From Chloroflexota bacterium (GTDB lineage Bacteria; Chloroflexota; Anaerolineae; Anaerolineales; UBA4823), in assembly GCA_030636125.1 (NCBI GenBank), contig DAOVXM010000162.1:1-6327 (forward strand): DNA of 6,327 nt, in the 5' to 3' direction. The notes under the pieces were generated by a model. It ran no database searches, was not told the origin of the DNA, and saw only the letters and a program-made list of their open reading frames with translations. This document shows, piece by piece, positions 1 to 6,252 of this stretch (position 1 is the stretch's first letter; each line of letters begins with the position of its first letter). The position numbers and the translations under genes were made by a program.

Positions 1-1702
1 CCACCTCACCCTTGCGCGCGCTGATAATGAAGTTATAGATCGCGATCAAAACTGCAATGCCGATGATATAGCCTGCAATTGTGACCAATAACTGGCCTGT
101 GTCAACACCTAATTCCGGACCATAAGTGGCGATACGCCGGCGCATACCCATTAGGCCAACCTGCATCTGGCCAAGAGACTGCAGGTAAAAGGCTGGTAGC
201 ATCAAATAGAAGTGCCACTTACCCAACTTCTCGTTATACATACGGCCAGTAATTTTTGGGAACCAGAAGTAAATCGCCGCGAAGAAGGGGAAAACAAATC
301 CACCAAACATGGTGGCGTGGAAGTGTCCCACGATCCAATAGGTATCCTGCACATACAGGTCAGTCGAAACCACGCCGTTAGGCGGACCACTTAGACCACC
401 AAGCAAGAAAATCGAAATGGCACCCACCACAAACAACATAGGTGTCGGGAAGGTCAGTTTTCCTTCCCACATGGTGGCGACCCAACTGAAAAACTTTATA
501 CCTGTAGGAATGGCCACCAATAAGGTGCTGTACATGAATGGTACCCGCAGATAAGGCTCCATCCCGGAGGTGAACATGTGGTGCGCCCACACCAGGAACC
601 CTACCAGGGCAATGGCAAAGGAGGATAGTGCCACCCACTTGTAACCAAATAGGGGTTTGCGGGCGAATACCGGCAAGATTTCACTGATCACACCCAGACC
701 AGTCAGGATAAATACATAAACAGCCGGGTGTGAGTAAAACCAGAATAAGTGCTGGAAGAGAATCGGGTCACCGCCTCCAGCAGGTTCGAAGAAGGTCATA
801 CCCAACAGACGCTCAAAACTGATCATCTGGAAGGAAAGACCGATCAACTGGGTTGCGGTCAGGCTGATGATTGCAGTCGCGAAAGCTGTCCAAACGAAGA
901 TGGGCATACGGAAATAAGTCATACCCGGCGCCCGCATCTTCACAATGGTGACAATAATATTCAAGGAACCGAGTATGGACGAAAGACCGATGAAATAGAC
1001 CCCCCAGAAAAACAGCTGCGTTCCCAGGGGTGCCTGCCAGCTTAAAGGTGGGTATCCCGTCCAACCGGTCTCTAAGCCGCCGAAAAACCATACGCTGGTG
1101 AGCAAGACCGCCGCGGGCACATTGAGCCAATAGGCAAAAGCGTTCAAGCGTGGGAAAGCCATATCGTTGGCGCCGATCATAAGTGGCACTAAATAGTTCG
1201 ACATGGCTGCGACACCTATCAACATCGCCCCGATCATTACAATCCCGTGTAGGGTCATCATTGTATTGAATGTTTGAGGCTCCAGGAAATCATTGGCCGC
1301 TTGAGCAAGCTGGATCCGGAAGGTCAGGGCATATAACCCGGCTAAAGTAAGCAGAAGCAAAGAAGTAACGCCATATTGGATACCGATCACCTTATGATCA
1401 TATGAGACGCTCAAATATTTACGCCAACCTTTAAGCTTGGGATTCACCTCCGGGTCTTCGGGCGTCTCCTCACCCTTTGCCCATTTGATCCAATCATCCA
1501 TCACCCCTGTGCCCAACATGAACCCGATCACACCCACAATCGCACCGACGACCCATACCGGTTCAGGATCCCAGGCGGGTAGCCCCATCAGAAAGCGGGT
1601 CAAGATCACCAGGTCCATCCCGACTAAGGTGCCAAAAACCATGCCGATCAGGCCACCCACGAAACTGATGGAAAATATACCGGTTTTCTCGTTTTCACTC
1701 AT
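1..1702 (-). CDS. ctaD: Cytochrome c oxidase subunit I (A2-type haem-copper oxidase), C-terminus cut by the window edge
   Basis: This is the catalytic subunit of an aa3/caa3 oxidase. It reduces O2 to water at the haem a3-CuB centre and pumps protons across the cytoplasmic membrane. The frame is open for 567 codons from ATG at 1702 and leaves the window at base 1. All metal ligands are present in one frame: H152 and H462 for haem a, H460 for haem a3, and H325, H374 and H375 for CuB, with Y329 placed to crosslink to H325. D180 (GANDMAFPR) marks the D channel; T400 and K403 mark the K channel; R521-R523 match the haem-propionate arginines. YSHPAVY at 323-329 replaces GHPEVY, the A2-subclass signature known from caa3 oxidases. 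Residues 1-95 are an extension with two extra hydrophobic segments (about 11-35 and 47-67) before canonical helix I (about 106-128). Q452 stands where most A-type enzymes have the Mg-site His. The last visible segment (about 536-560) looks like helix XII, so only a tail, or a fused subunit III, is missing. The start is supported by AAGGAG at 1710-1715, overlapping the subunit II stop. Confidence 0.96.
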   Translation of the reverse strand, partial: MSENEKTGIFSISFVGGLIGMVFGTLVGMDLVILTRFLMGLPAWDPEPVWVVGAIVGVIGFMLGTGVMDDWIKWAKGEETPEDPEVNPKLKGWRKYLSVSYDHKVIGIQYGVTSLLLLTLAGLYALTFRIQLAQAANDFLEPQTFNTMMTLHGIVMIGAMLIGVAAMSNYLVPLMIGANDMAFPRLNAFAYWLNVPAAVLLTSVWFFGGLETGWTGYPPLSWQAPLGTQLFFWGVYFIGLSSILGSLNIIVTIVKMRAPGMTYFRMPIFVWTAFATAIISLTATQLIGLSFQMISFERLLGMTFFEPAGGGDPILFQHLFWFYSHPAVYVFILTGLGVISEILPVFARKPLFGYKWVALSSFAIALVGFLVWAHHMFTSGMEPYLRVPFMYSTLLVAIPTGIKFFSWVATMWEGKLTFPTPMLFVVGAISIFLLGGLSGPPNGVVSTDLYVQDTYWIVGHFHATMFGGFVFPFFAAIYFWFPKITGRMYNEKLGKWHFYLMLPAFYLQSLGQMQVGLMGMRRRIATYGPELGVDTGQLLVTIAGYIIGIAVLIAIYNFIISARKGEV

Positions 1703-1709
1703 TGGTATT

Positions 1710-1715
1710 CTCCTT
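1710..1715 (-). promoter_or_regulatory. Ribosome binding site of subunit I, overlapping the subunit II stop codon
   Basis: AAGGAG on the minus strand uses the last two bases of the TAA stop of subunit II. It ends seven bases before the subunit I ATG. It fixes the start that includes the unusual N-terminal extension and suggests coupled translation of the two subunits. Confidence 0.8.
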
Positions 1716-2724
1716 ACTTCAAGCTTTCGATGAAAGCGATAATGTCATCGATTTGATCATCCGTTATGTTGTCTTCACAATAATTAGGCGGCATTATGGC
1801 TTGGAAGCCTTCCACGACCTGCGATGCAGGATCGCAGATTGCCTGATACAGGTATTCGTGATCGGCAACTACCGTCGAACCGTCATCCAAGCTCTCATCC
1901 TTCCCAAATAAACCACTCCAGCTCGGTCCCACACCTTGGCTACCATCTGTGGTATGGCAAGCAAAACAACCATACTGTTCAGCCCACTTCCGGCCTCGTT
2001 CCACTGGATCATCGGATACACCGGATTGTTCAATAACCCAGGCGTCAAAATCGGCTTGTGAAACAACATTTACAGGAGCCACCATCGTGGCATGATTTAA
2101 ACCACACATTTCAGCGCAACGAACAAAGTAATTACCTGATTCAGTCGGTGTGATCCGCAACTCCCTATCAAAGTCTCCCCCTCCCGGCAGGATATCTTGT
2201 TTTACACGGAATTCAGGCACCCAGAATGAGTGGATCACATCTTGAGAAGTGAGACTTAGTAATACTTGCTGGTTCACTGGCAGCCACAACTCGTTTGAGG
2301 TCACACCAAGGTCGGGATATTCGAAGCGCCAGGACCACTGGGAGCCAATTACGTTCACATCCATGGCTTGTGGGTCTATTCGCATGGTTGCAGCTAGCGT
2401 TTGAGCCCCAAAATATGCAAACACAAAGACAGTCGCCAGGGGTGCCAACGTCCAGAAAACTTCCAGACGTGTATTGCCTTCAATATGTTTAGCGTCACTT
2501 GTATCGCCCTTTTTGCGCCGGAATACCACAATACTGTAAACCATCAAAACCACGATTAGGGCGAATAGGAAGATAATTACCTGGAACTCGAGGTTGAACA
2601 TCCAATCGATGGGTTCAGCCTGTGCACTGGCAGCGGCAGGTAATATCTGAACTTGATCCAAACCGATCAAAAGCAAAGCTGTTACGATCACAACCAGTAT
2701 TCCAGCGATGATTAAATGTTTCAT
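1714..2724 (-). CDS. ctaC: Cytochrome c oxidase subunit II with fused C-terminal cytochrome c (caa3-type)
   Basis: This 336-residue subunit accepts electrons from a donor through its own haem c, passes them to CuA and then to haem a in subunit I. An N-terminal signal-like segment (hydrophobic 4-22, possible cleavage after A36 in AQA-EP) is followed by two membrane helices (about 48-68 and 92-112). The exported cupredoxin domain has the aromatic electron-entry patch QWSW (W130) and a complete CuA set: H165, C203, E205, C207, H211 and M214. A cytochrome c domain follows, with CFACH at 253-257 and the likely axial Met at M311 (IMPP). C297 and C316 are two more cysteines flanking the Met loop; they are not part of the usual family pattern and could form a disulfide. 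The start is ATG at 2724, with GAGGAG at 2732-2737 seven bases upstream. Another ATG at 2731-2729 is out of frame. Only 11 bases separate the stop from subunit I, so the two are surely co-transcribed. No convincing promoter is visible upstream, where the first palindromic element lies. Confidence 0.97.
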   Translation of the reverse strand: MKHLIIAGILVVIVTALLLIGLDQVQILPAAASAQAEPIDWMFNLEFQVIIFLFALIVVLMVYSIVVFRRKKGDTSDAKHIEGNTRLEVFWTLAPLATVFVFAYFGAQTLAATMRIDPQAMDVNVIGSQWSWRFEYPDLGVTSNELWLPVNQQVLLSLTSQDVIHSFWVPEFRVKQDILPGGGDFDRELRITPTESGNYFVRCAEMCGLNHATMVAPVNVVSQADFDAWVIEQSGVSDDPVERGRKWAEQYGCFACHTTDGSQGVGPSWSGLFGKDESLDDGSTVVADHEYLYQAICDPASQVVEGFQAIMPPNYCEDNITDDQIDDIIAFIESLK

Positions 2725-2779
2725 GTTTCATCTCCTCGTAATATCTGACTGGTAGATTTATTTTCCTTCAAGTGCACAA

Positions 2780-2901
2780 CTAGTGTTCCGTCAAATGTGA
2801 TTGTTTAGTAAGAAAAGATCGTGGACGGAACACTTTAAGCTTTGTCAAGGGTGTAGCAATCCAGATATCGAATGTAATTTTCATCCTTGACAAAGCACTG
2901 G
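2780..2901 (-). repeat. Palindromic MITE-like element, copy 1
   Basis: This 122-bp non-coding element is built from two hairpins. Hairpin B has perfect 11-base arms, AGTGTTCCGTC (2782-2792) and GACGGAACACT (2824-2834). Hairpin A has perfect 12-base arms, GCTTTGTCAAGG (2839-2850) and CCTTGACAAAGC (2885-2896). They are separated by a short TTAA-containing joint. The reverse complement matches copy 2 at 3369-3489: over the first 78 positions I count 9 differences, while the hairpin B loop is largely unrelated. The left end is CTAGTG; the right end is CACTGG, one base off CACTAG, next to a GCACTG tandem hexamer (2895-2906). It fills the gap between the receiver gene and the subunit II leader, and could act as a transcription or mRNA-stability element there. 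The rest of the 2725-2947 gap shows no gene or clear promoter. Strand is given relative to copy 2. Confidence 0.8.
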
Positions 2902-2947
2902 CACTGTCAATCTCCTAAGCAAATTCACCAATCTAGATTTGTCCGTC

Positions 2948-3322
2948 TCAACCCCTGTCATAAGACCATTCCTCAAACCAGTCATCTATCTGAGTAGCAG
3001 CAAGCGCTCGACGATCATATACAATGGCTTCGCCACCATCCTGTAGCGATAATAAGACCACTCGCAATTTCTTATCGCCCTCGATGAAATGAGCCAGAAA
3101 CTCCTCCCTATTGAGACGTTGGTCGTCATAATCCACAATCACCAGGTCGGGGTTTTGTTTGTCCAGGGCTGCGATGGCTTCCTCAAGATTTGATACAACC
3201 CCAATAATCTCGACATCGGAACCCTTGCGCGCCTCGAGTAAACTGCGCAAACCTTGACCAAACAAGGCATGGTTAGAAGCTATCAAAACGCGCTGGGGAT
3301 ATTTTGGAGTTGCAGAAACCAT
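2948..3322 (-). CDS. Orphan degenerate receiver-domain protein
   Basis: This 124-residue protein resembles a stand-alone response-regulator receiver domain of the NarL/LuxR type. RVLIASNHALFGQGLRSLLE at 11-30 matches the first strand and helix of that family (typically VDDHALFR.GL). PDLVIVD at 58-64 supplies the phosphoacceptor-position Asp, D64, and VVLLS at 88-92 supplies a Ser at the conserved Thr/Ser position. The metal-binding acidic pair is replaced by S16-N17 and the conserved Lys is absent (RR at 104-105). Phosphorylation by the normal route is therefore doubtful, although D64 is kept. There is no DNA-binding domain. The start ATG at 3322 is the only Met, with a weak AGAGA-like ribosome site about 12 bases upstream. 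It is bracketed by two inverted copies of a palindromic element. It could be a pseudo-receiver modulating the neighbouring kinase/regulator pair or the oxidase, or a decaying regulator that has lost its output domain. No function can be assigned. Confidence 0.82.
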   Translation of the reverse strand: MVSATPKYPQRVLIASNHALFGQGLRSLLEARKGSDVEIIGVVSNLEEAIAALDKQNPDLVIVDYDDQRLNREEFLAHFIEGDKKLRVVLLSLQDGGEAIVYDRRALAATQIDDWFEEWSYDRG

Positions 3323-3368
3323 TTTTAGCAGTTATCTCTTTTAATTTCCTACTTGCATTTTTACCTGA

Positions 3369-3489
3369 CTAGTGCTTTGTCAAGGATGAAAGTTTCATTC
3401 GATATCCGAGTTACTACACCCTCGACAAAGCTTAAAGTGTTGCGTCATTGTTACCAAACTATCGAGTCACTTTCGCCGCGCAACACTAG
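3369..3489 (+). repeat. Palindromic MITE-like element, copy 2 (inverted relative to copy 1)
   Basis: This 121-bp element has the same two-hairpin plan as copy 1. Hairpin A arms are GCTTTGTCAAGG (3374-3385) and CCTCGACAAAGC (3420-3431), with one A/C mismatch that becomes a G-U pair in a minus-strand transcript. Hairpin B arms are AGTGTTGCG (3436-3444) and CGCAACACT (3479-3487). Compared with copy 1, the C in the left arm of hairpin B has become G and its partner G has become C, so pairing is kept. Both ends carry CTAG (3369-3372 and 3486-3489), giving a TA repeated on each side, which is the insertion footprint known for IS630/Tc1-mariner-type elements. No transposase is present, so it would be a non-autonomous passenger. 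Confidence 0.8.
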
Positions 3490-3567
3490 ATAATCTATGT
3501 GGTAAGACGAGTTAAATTTACCAAAAGCAGTCGTGATTGTCATCAACCACACCCATTCAAAAAGGTG

Positions 3568-3610
3568 GATATTAAATAACACGGAGGGGTGATTTTTCAA
3601 TCACCCCTCC
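3568..3610 (-). terminator. Probable Rho-independent terminator of the kinase/response regulator operon
   Basis: Perfect 12-base arms, GGAGGGGTGATT (3583-3594) and AATCACCCCTCC (3599-3610), enclose a four-base loop. Read on the minus strand the loop is GAAA, a stable GNRA tetraloop, and the stem is followed by a T-rich run, GTGTTATTTAATAT. It lies 42 bases beyond the response regulator stop. The plus-strand side lacks T residues, so it works in the direction of the operon. The tail is not a pure T tract, so some read-through toward the receiver and oxidase genes is possible. Confidence 0.75.
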
Positions 3611-3652
3611 AGGTAGACCAAGAGAGTTATTACCTTTAACTTAAAATAATTG

Positions 3653-4297
3653 TTACTCTTCCTGCCGAATTAGTCCTAAATGAACAGCTTTGCTGACTGC
3701 CTCAGCCCGGTTGGAAGCCTCTAACTTCTCCAAGATATGGCGCACATGTGTCTTGACTGTGTTCTCAGAGATAAATAGATCTGAAGAGACCTGGGAAGTT
3801 GTCTTTCCTTTAGCCAGACAGTGCAACACATCCATCTCCCGGGCGCTCAGACCACGAGTAGATAAGTGAGTTTGGTCAACACTGACCGCTTGCAATACCC
3901 GGCGAGTTACCTCAGGCGCGATCACTGACATCCCTGCATGAACATTAAGGATCGATTTACATAATTCTTCCGGAGAAGCGTTCTTAAGCAAATAACCATC
4001 TGCCCCTGCTGATATTGCTCCAAATAGATCCTCATCATTTTTTGATATGGTCAACATGAGAATACGACAGTCTTCTCTTTTTCCGATCGCCTTGACTGTC
4101 TCAACGCCACCCATCCCCGGCATATTCACGTCCATGAGTACGACGTCTGGTTTAGTCTGGCTTACCAATTCAAGCGCTTCCTTCCCATTGCCAGCCTCAC
4201 CTACCACTTCGAATTCCGACATTCCGGCCAACAAGCTGATCAGCCCTGTGCGGAACAAAGCGTGGTCATCAACTACAACTAAGCGGATCGGTGTCAT
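3653..4297 (-). CDS. NarL/FixJ-family response regulator (receiver plus LuxR-type HTH)
   Basis: This 214-residue cytoplasmic transcription regulator is activated by phosphorylation. The receiver domain (about 4-120) has the full active site: acidic pair D10-D11, phosphoacceptor D56 in VVLMD, T83 and K105 in GYLLK. The C-terminal LuxR-type helix-turn-helix (about 148-205) starts with LSAREMDVL, and its recognition region is ISENTVKTHVRHILEKL. The length is typical of the family. The start ATG at 4297 overlaps the TGA stop of the kinase (ATGA, 4294-4297), with a strong purine-rich ribosome site (GGAGGGAG) inside the kinase 3' end. Translation is therefore probably coupled, and the kinase is its cognate partner. 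Targets cannot be read from the sequence. The downstream oxidase genes and its own operon promoter are reasonable candidates by position only. Confidence 0.95.
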   Translation of the reverse strand: MTPIRLVVVDDHALFRTGLISLLAGMSEFEVVGEAGNGKEALELVSQTKPDVVLMDVNMPGMGGVETVKAIGKREDCRILMLTISKNDEDLFGAISAGADGYLLKNASPEELCKSILNVHAGMSVIAPEVTRRVLQAVSVDQTHLSTRGLSAREMDVLHCLAKGKTTSQVSSDLFISENTVKTHVRHILEKLEASNRAEAVSKAVHLGLIRQEE

Positions 4298-6147
4298 GCC
4301 TCTCCCTCCTTAACGGTCAACGGCAATCTAACCCTGACAGTTGTCCCTATTTGAGGTTGACTGATCACCTGGAAATCTGCTCCGATCAAATCTGCCCGTT
4401 CACGCATTCCGCGCAATCCATGCTGTGAAGAACCTGGGATATCCTCGGATAAAAATCCAATCCCATCATCACGAATCTCAATGATTATATCCGTTTCGCT
4501 TTGAAAACAAGAAATCTCAATCTCACGGGCATGAGCGTGTTTACGAATATTATTTAAGGCTTCCTGTACAATCCGAATTAGCTGGGCTTGTACCTCTGGT
4601 GCCAGGGAAATCACCATATCAGCATCATGGACTGAAACTGAAATATCATTATAATCCTGGAATTCAGCCACGGTTTGTCCCAACCAACCTGCCAGCCCGT
4701 TCTCTGAAGGTGAGATACGTAATCCATCGATCGCTTGGCGAGCATCCTGGTAAGCGTCACTCAATACTTCATGGCAGACATTTATGGTATCCCGTATCAG
4801 GTCAAGCTCACCCCGATCTAAATAATTCTGTGCCTGGGCAGATTTTAACTTTAAAAACCCCAGAGTTTGTGCCAAACCATCATGGATTTCACGGGCCAAA
4901 CGCGTCCGTTCATCCATCATGGTGCGATACTCAAGCTGAGCCATCAAATCAACATTCTGAACGACCAAAGCTGCCTGTCCCGCCACGGTCTGAAGGAAGG
5001 ATAACTGCTGGTTGGTGAAGGCTTTGGCGCGCCGGTTTGCTATCAATATAGCTCCTATGGTATTTTGGTCCTGGAGGGCTAATGGAACTGCCATTAATGA
5101 GCGAAACCCGGGTGGAGAGGCTGAATTCCCAGACACTTTTCCAAAAATGACCGGCTCCCTTGAACTTATCACGCTGCGCAATATACCCTCAACCAAAGCC
5201 TGCGTATTGTCAGGAAGCTCTCCACTTGTAATGGTTTCTTTGGGTTCGTCGACTTTCCTATCCCAGGTAGCCACAAGAGCGTAATCAGCATCCAAGGTAT
5301 CGCGCAAGTTCTCCAACAAATCAGAAAATAACGCGTTCAGGTTAGTCCTATCTCGCACAGACTGTAACTGGCGCAGCGTTGAAATAGCCCGATTCCTTAA
5401 ACGCACACCTTCCAACGCCGAAGTTGTTTCATCCAATAGTGCCCGCAAAACTGTCTGAATTTCCGGGTCTAATCCCTCGTTACGAGGGACGTACAAGTTT
5501 AATACACCGTATTCCTGATCCCCGCGATGTAGGGATAAACAATAGACACCCTTTGTATCCAAGAAAGTTTCAGTAAGCAGTGGGCAAGCATGTGTCAATT
5601 GCTCAATGTCTTGACAAGAGCCACACTTCTGCCTGACTAACGGGGAGGCCAGATACTCAATCCAGGCTTCAGCTACGGGGAAAGGCATCTCTCCCACGCT
5701 CATTGCCGAAAGCGGCTGGGAGCGTTCATCCAAAGGCACGAATGAAGCCCCATCCGCTCCAACCAGCTCCATCGAAAGGCGCAAGATTAAATCGACCACA
5801 TCATCTTGATCATCAGCTTCAGCAAACATCTGGCTGATCTGAAAGATCGTTTTGTGGCGTTGATGGGCTGCAGTCAGTTGCCTTTCAGTGTCTTCAAGTC
5901 GTTGTTGTAACAAAGAGCGCTCTTTGGATAATCGCAAAATACGCCCGAACCCCAGATACACGATCACTCCAATCACTACTAAAACCAGCATATCCAGAGC
6001 AATCCAGGCTGGACGGGATAGACGCACCAACCAGGTTGTTTCGATGATCACATATATTAAAATGATCGCCAAAATCAACCCGGCTAAGAACAAAGGCAGC
6101 CAGCGATGGCGACGAATCGTTTGGGTCTGTTGATCGGAAACACTCAC
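4294..6147 (-). CDS. Membrane-anchored NarL-type sensor histidine kinase with two GAF-like regions and a cysteine cluster
   Basis: This 617-residue kinase autophosphorylates on His and passes the phosphate to the response regulator encoded immediately downstream. Two membrane helices (about 17-36 and 47-68) with only a short segment between them leave almost nothing outside the cell, so sensing is probably cytoplasmic or within the membrane. A likely coiled coil (about 70-100) leads to a divergent GAF-like region (about 101-250), then a more typical GAF (about 265-400). A HisKA_3 dimerisation domain follows, with REIHDGLAQTLG holding phospho-His H422, and then an HATPase domain with the N box (QEALNN, N532-N533), DDGIGF (560-565) and GLRGMRERA (577-585). 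The first GAF-like region contains C175, C178, C188 and C203, a spacing reminiscent of Fe-S or redox-sensing kinases. The start is GTG at 6147: it is the first start codon after an in-frame TAA at 6159-6157, and no ATG occurs before M53. No good Shine-Dalgarno precedes it. The signal is not known. Confidence 0.93.
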   Translation of the reverse strand: MSVSDQQTQTIRRHRWLPLFLAGLILAIILIYVIIETTWLVRLSRPAWIALDMLVLVVIGVIVYLGFGRILRLSKERSLLQQRLEDTERQLTAAHQRHKTIFQISQMFAEADDQDDVVDLILRLSMELVGADGASFVPLDERSQPLSAMSVGEMPFPVAEAWIEYLASPLVRQKCGSCQDIEQLTHACPLLTETFLDTKGVYCLSLHRGDQEYGVLNLYVPRNEGLDPEIQTVLRALLDETTSALEGVRLRNRAISTLRQLQSVRDRTNLNALFSDLLENLRDTLDADYALVATWDRKVDEPKETITSGELPDNTQALVEGILRSVISSREPVIFGKVSGNSASPPGFRSLMAVPLALQDQNTIGAILIANRRAKAFTNQQLSFLQTVAGQAALVVQNVDLMAQLEYRTMMDERTRLAREIHDGLAQTLGFLKLKSAQAQNYLDRGELDLIRDTINVCHEVLSDAYQDARQAIDGLRISPSENGLAGWLGQTVAEFQDYNDISVSVHDADMVISLAPEVQAQLIRIVQEALNNIRKHAHAREIEISCFQSETDIIIEIRDDGIGFLSEDIPGSSQHGLRGMRERADLIGADFQVISQPQIGTTVRVRLPLTVKEGEA

Positions 6148-6156
6148 AGGCGTATT

Positions 6157-6177
6157 TTACCCTAAATTAGAGGGTAA
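6157..6177. promoter_or_regulatory. Inverted repeat, candidate operator in front of the kinase gene
   Basis: Perfect 7-base arms TTACCCT (6157-6163) and AGGGTAA (6171-6177) flank a 7-base centre, AAATTAG. The repeat lies 10 bases upstream of the GTG start and its outer arm overlaps the candidate -10 box. This geometry would suit binding of a dimeric repressor or autoregulator. No flanking T tract suggests a terminator in either direction, though a hairpin in the leader RNA is also possible. Confidence 0.4.
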
Positions 6178-6202
6178 TAAGCTCAATCGAATATTTAACC
6201 AA
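6174..6202 (-). promoter_or_regulatory. Candidate sigma70-like promoter for the kinase/response regulator operon
   Basis: On the minus strand, TTGGTT (6202-6197) and TATTAC (6179-6174) are separated by 17 bases in an AT-rich stretch. The matches to consensus are partial (first three bases of the -35, four of six in the -10). Transcription would start near 6167, leaving a leader of about 20 bases before the GTG. The call rests on position and spacing only. Confidence 0.3.
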
Positions 6203-6252
6203 TTCTCACCGCCCTTATTCTCCCAACCTACGCGCAATTGACCACTGATTAG

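Larger units (their letters stand above)
3323..3652. other. Gene-free stretch of 330 bp between the receiver and the response regulator
   Basis: From left to right it holds the short AT-rich leader of the receiver gene (3323-3368), palindromic element copy 2 (3369-3489), an AT-rich stretch with nothing recognisable (3490-3582), the terminator hairpin (3583-3610), and 42 bases up to the response regulator stop. No coding frame of convincing quality and no RNA gene was seen. A minus-strand TTGACA at 3378-3383, inside the end of copy 2, lies 55 bases before the receiver start, but only a poor -10 follows it. Confidence 0.6.

Noticed and set aside
212..1733. Several open frames of 60-105 codons on both strands within and across the subunit I region
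   Set aside because: All overlap the subunit I frame, in which every metal ligand is in register; they are shadows of a conserved membrane protein gene.
2725..2779. A sigma70-like promoter immediately upstream of subunit II
   Set aside because: TTGAAG and GATATT are present on the minus strand but about 20 bases apart, and no better pair was found.
2930..2939. Palindrome AATCTAGATT
   Set aside because: Ten bases, AT-rich, with no partner copy and no positional logic; likely chance.
2780..3489. CRISPR array or attachment-site pair
   Set aside because: There are only two copies, in opposite orientation, each with internal hairpins and separated by a gene; there is no spacer periodicity and no integrase or cas gene.
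4599..5018. A 139-codon open frame on the plus strand
   Set aside because: It lies entirely antisense to the GAF/kinase core of a clearly conserved histidine kinase, has a low-complexity composition and no recognisable domain.
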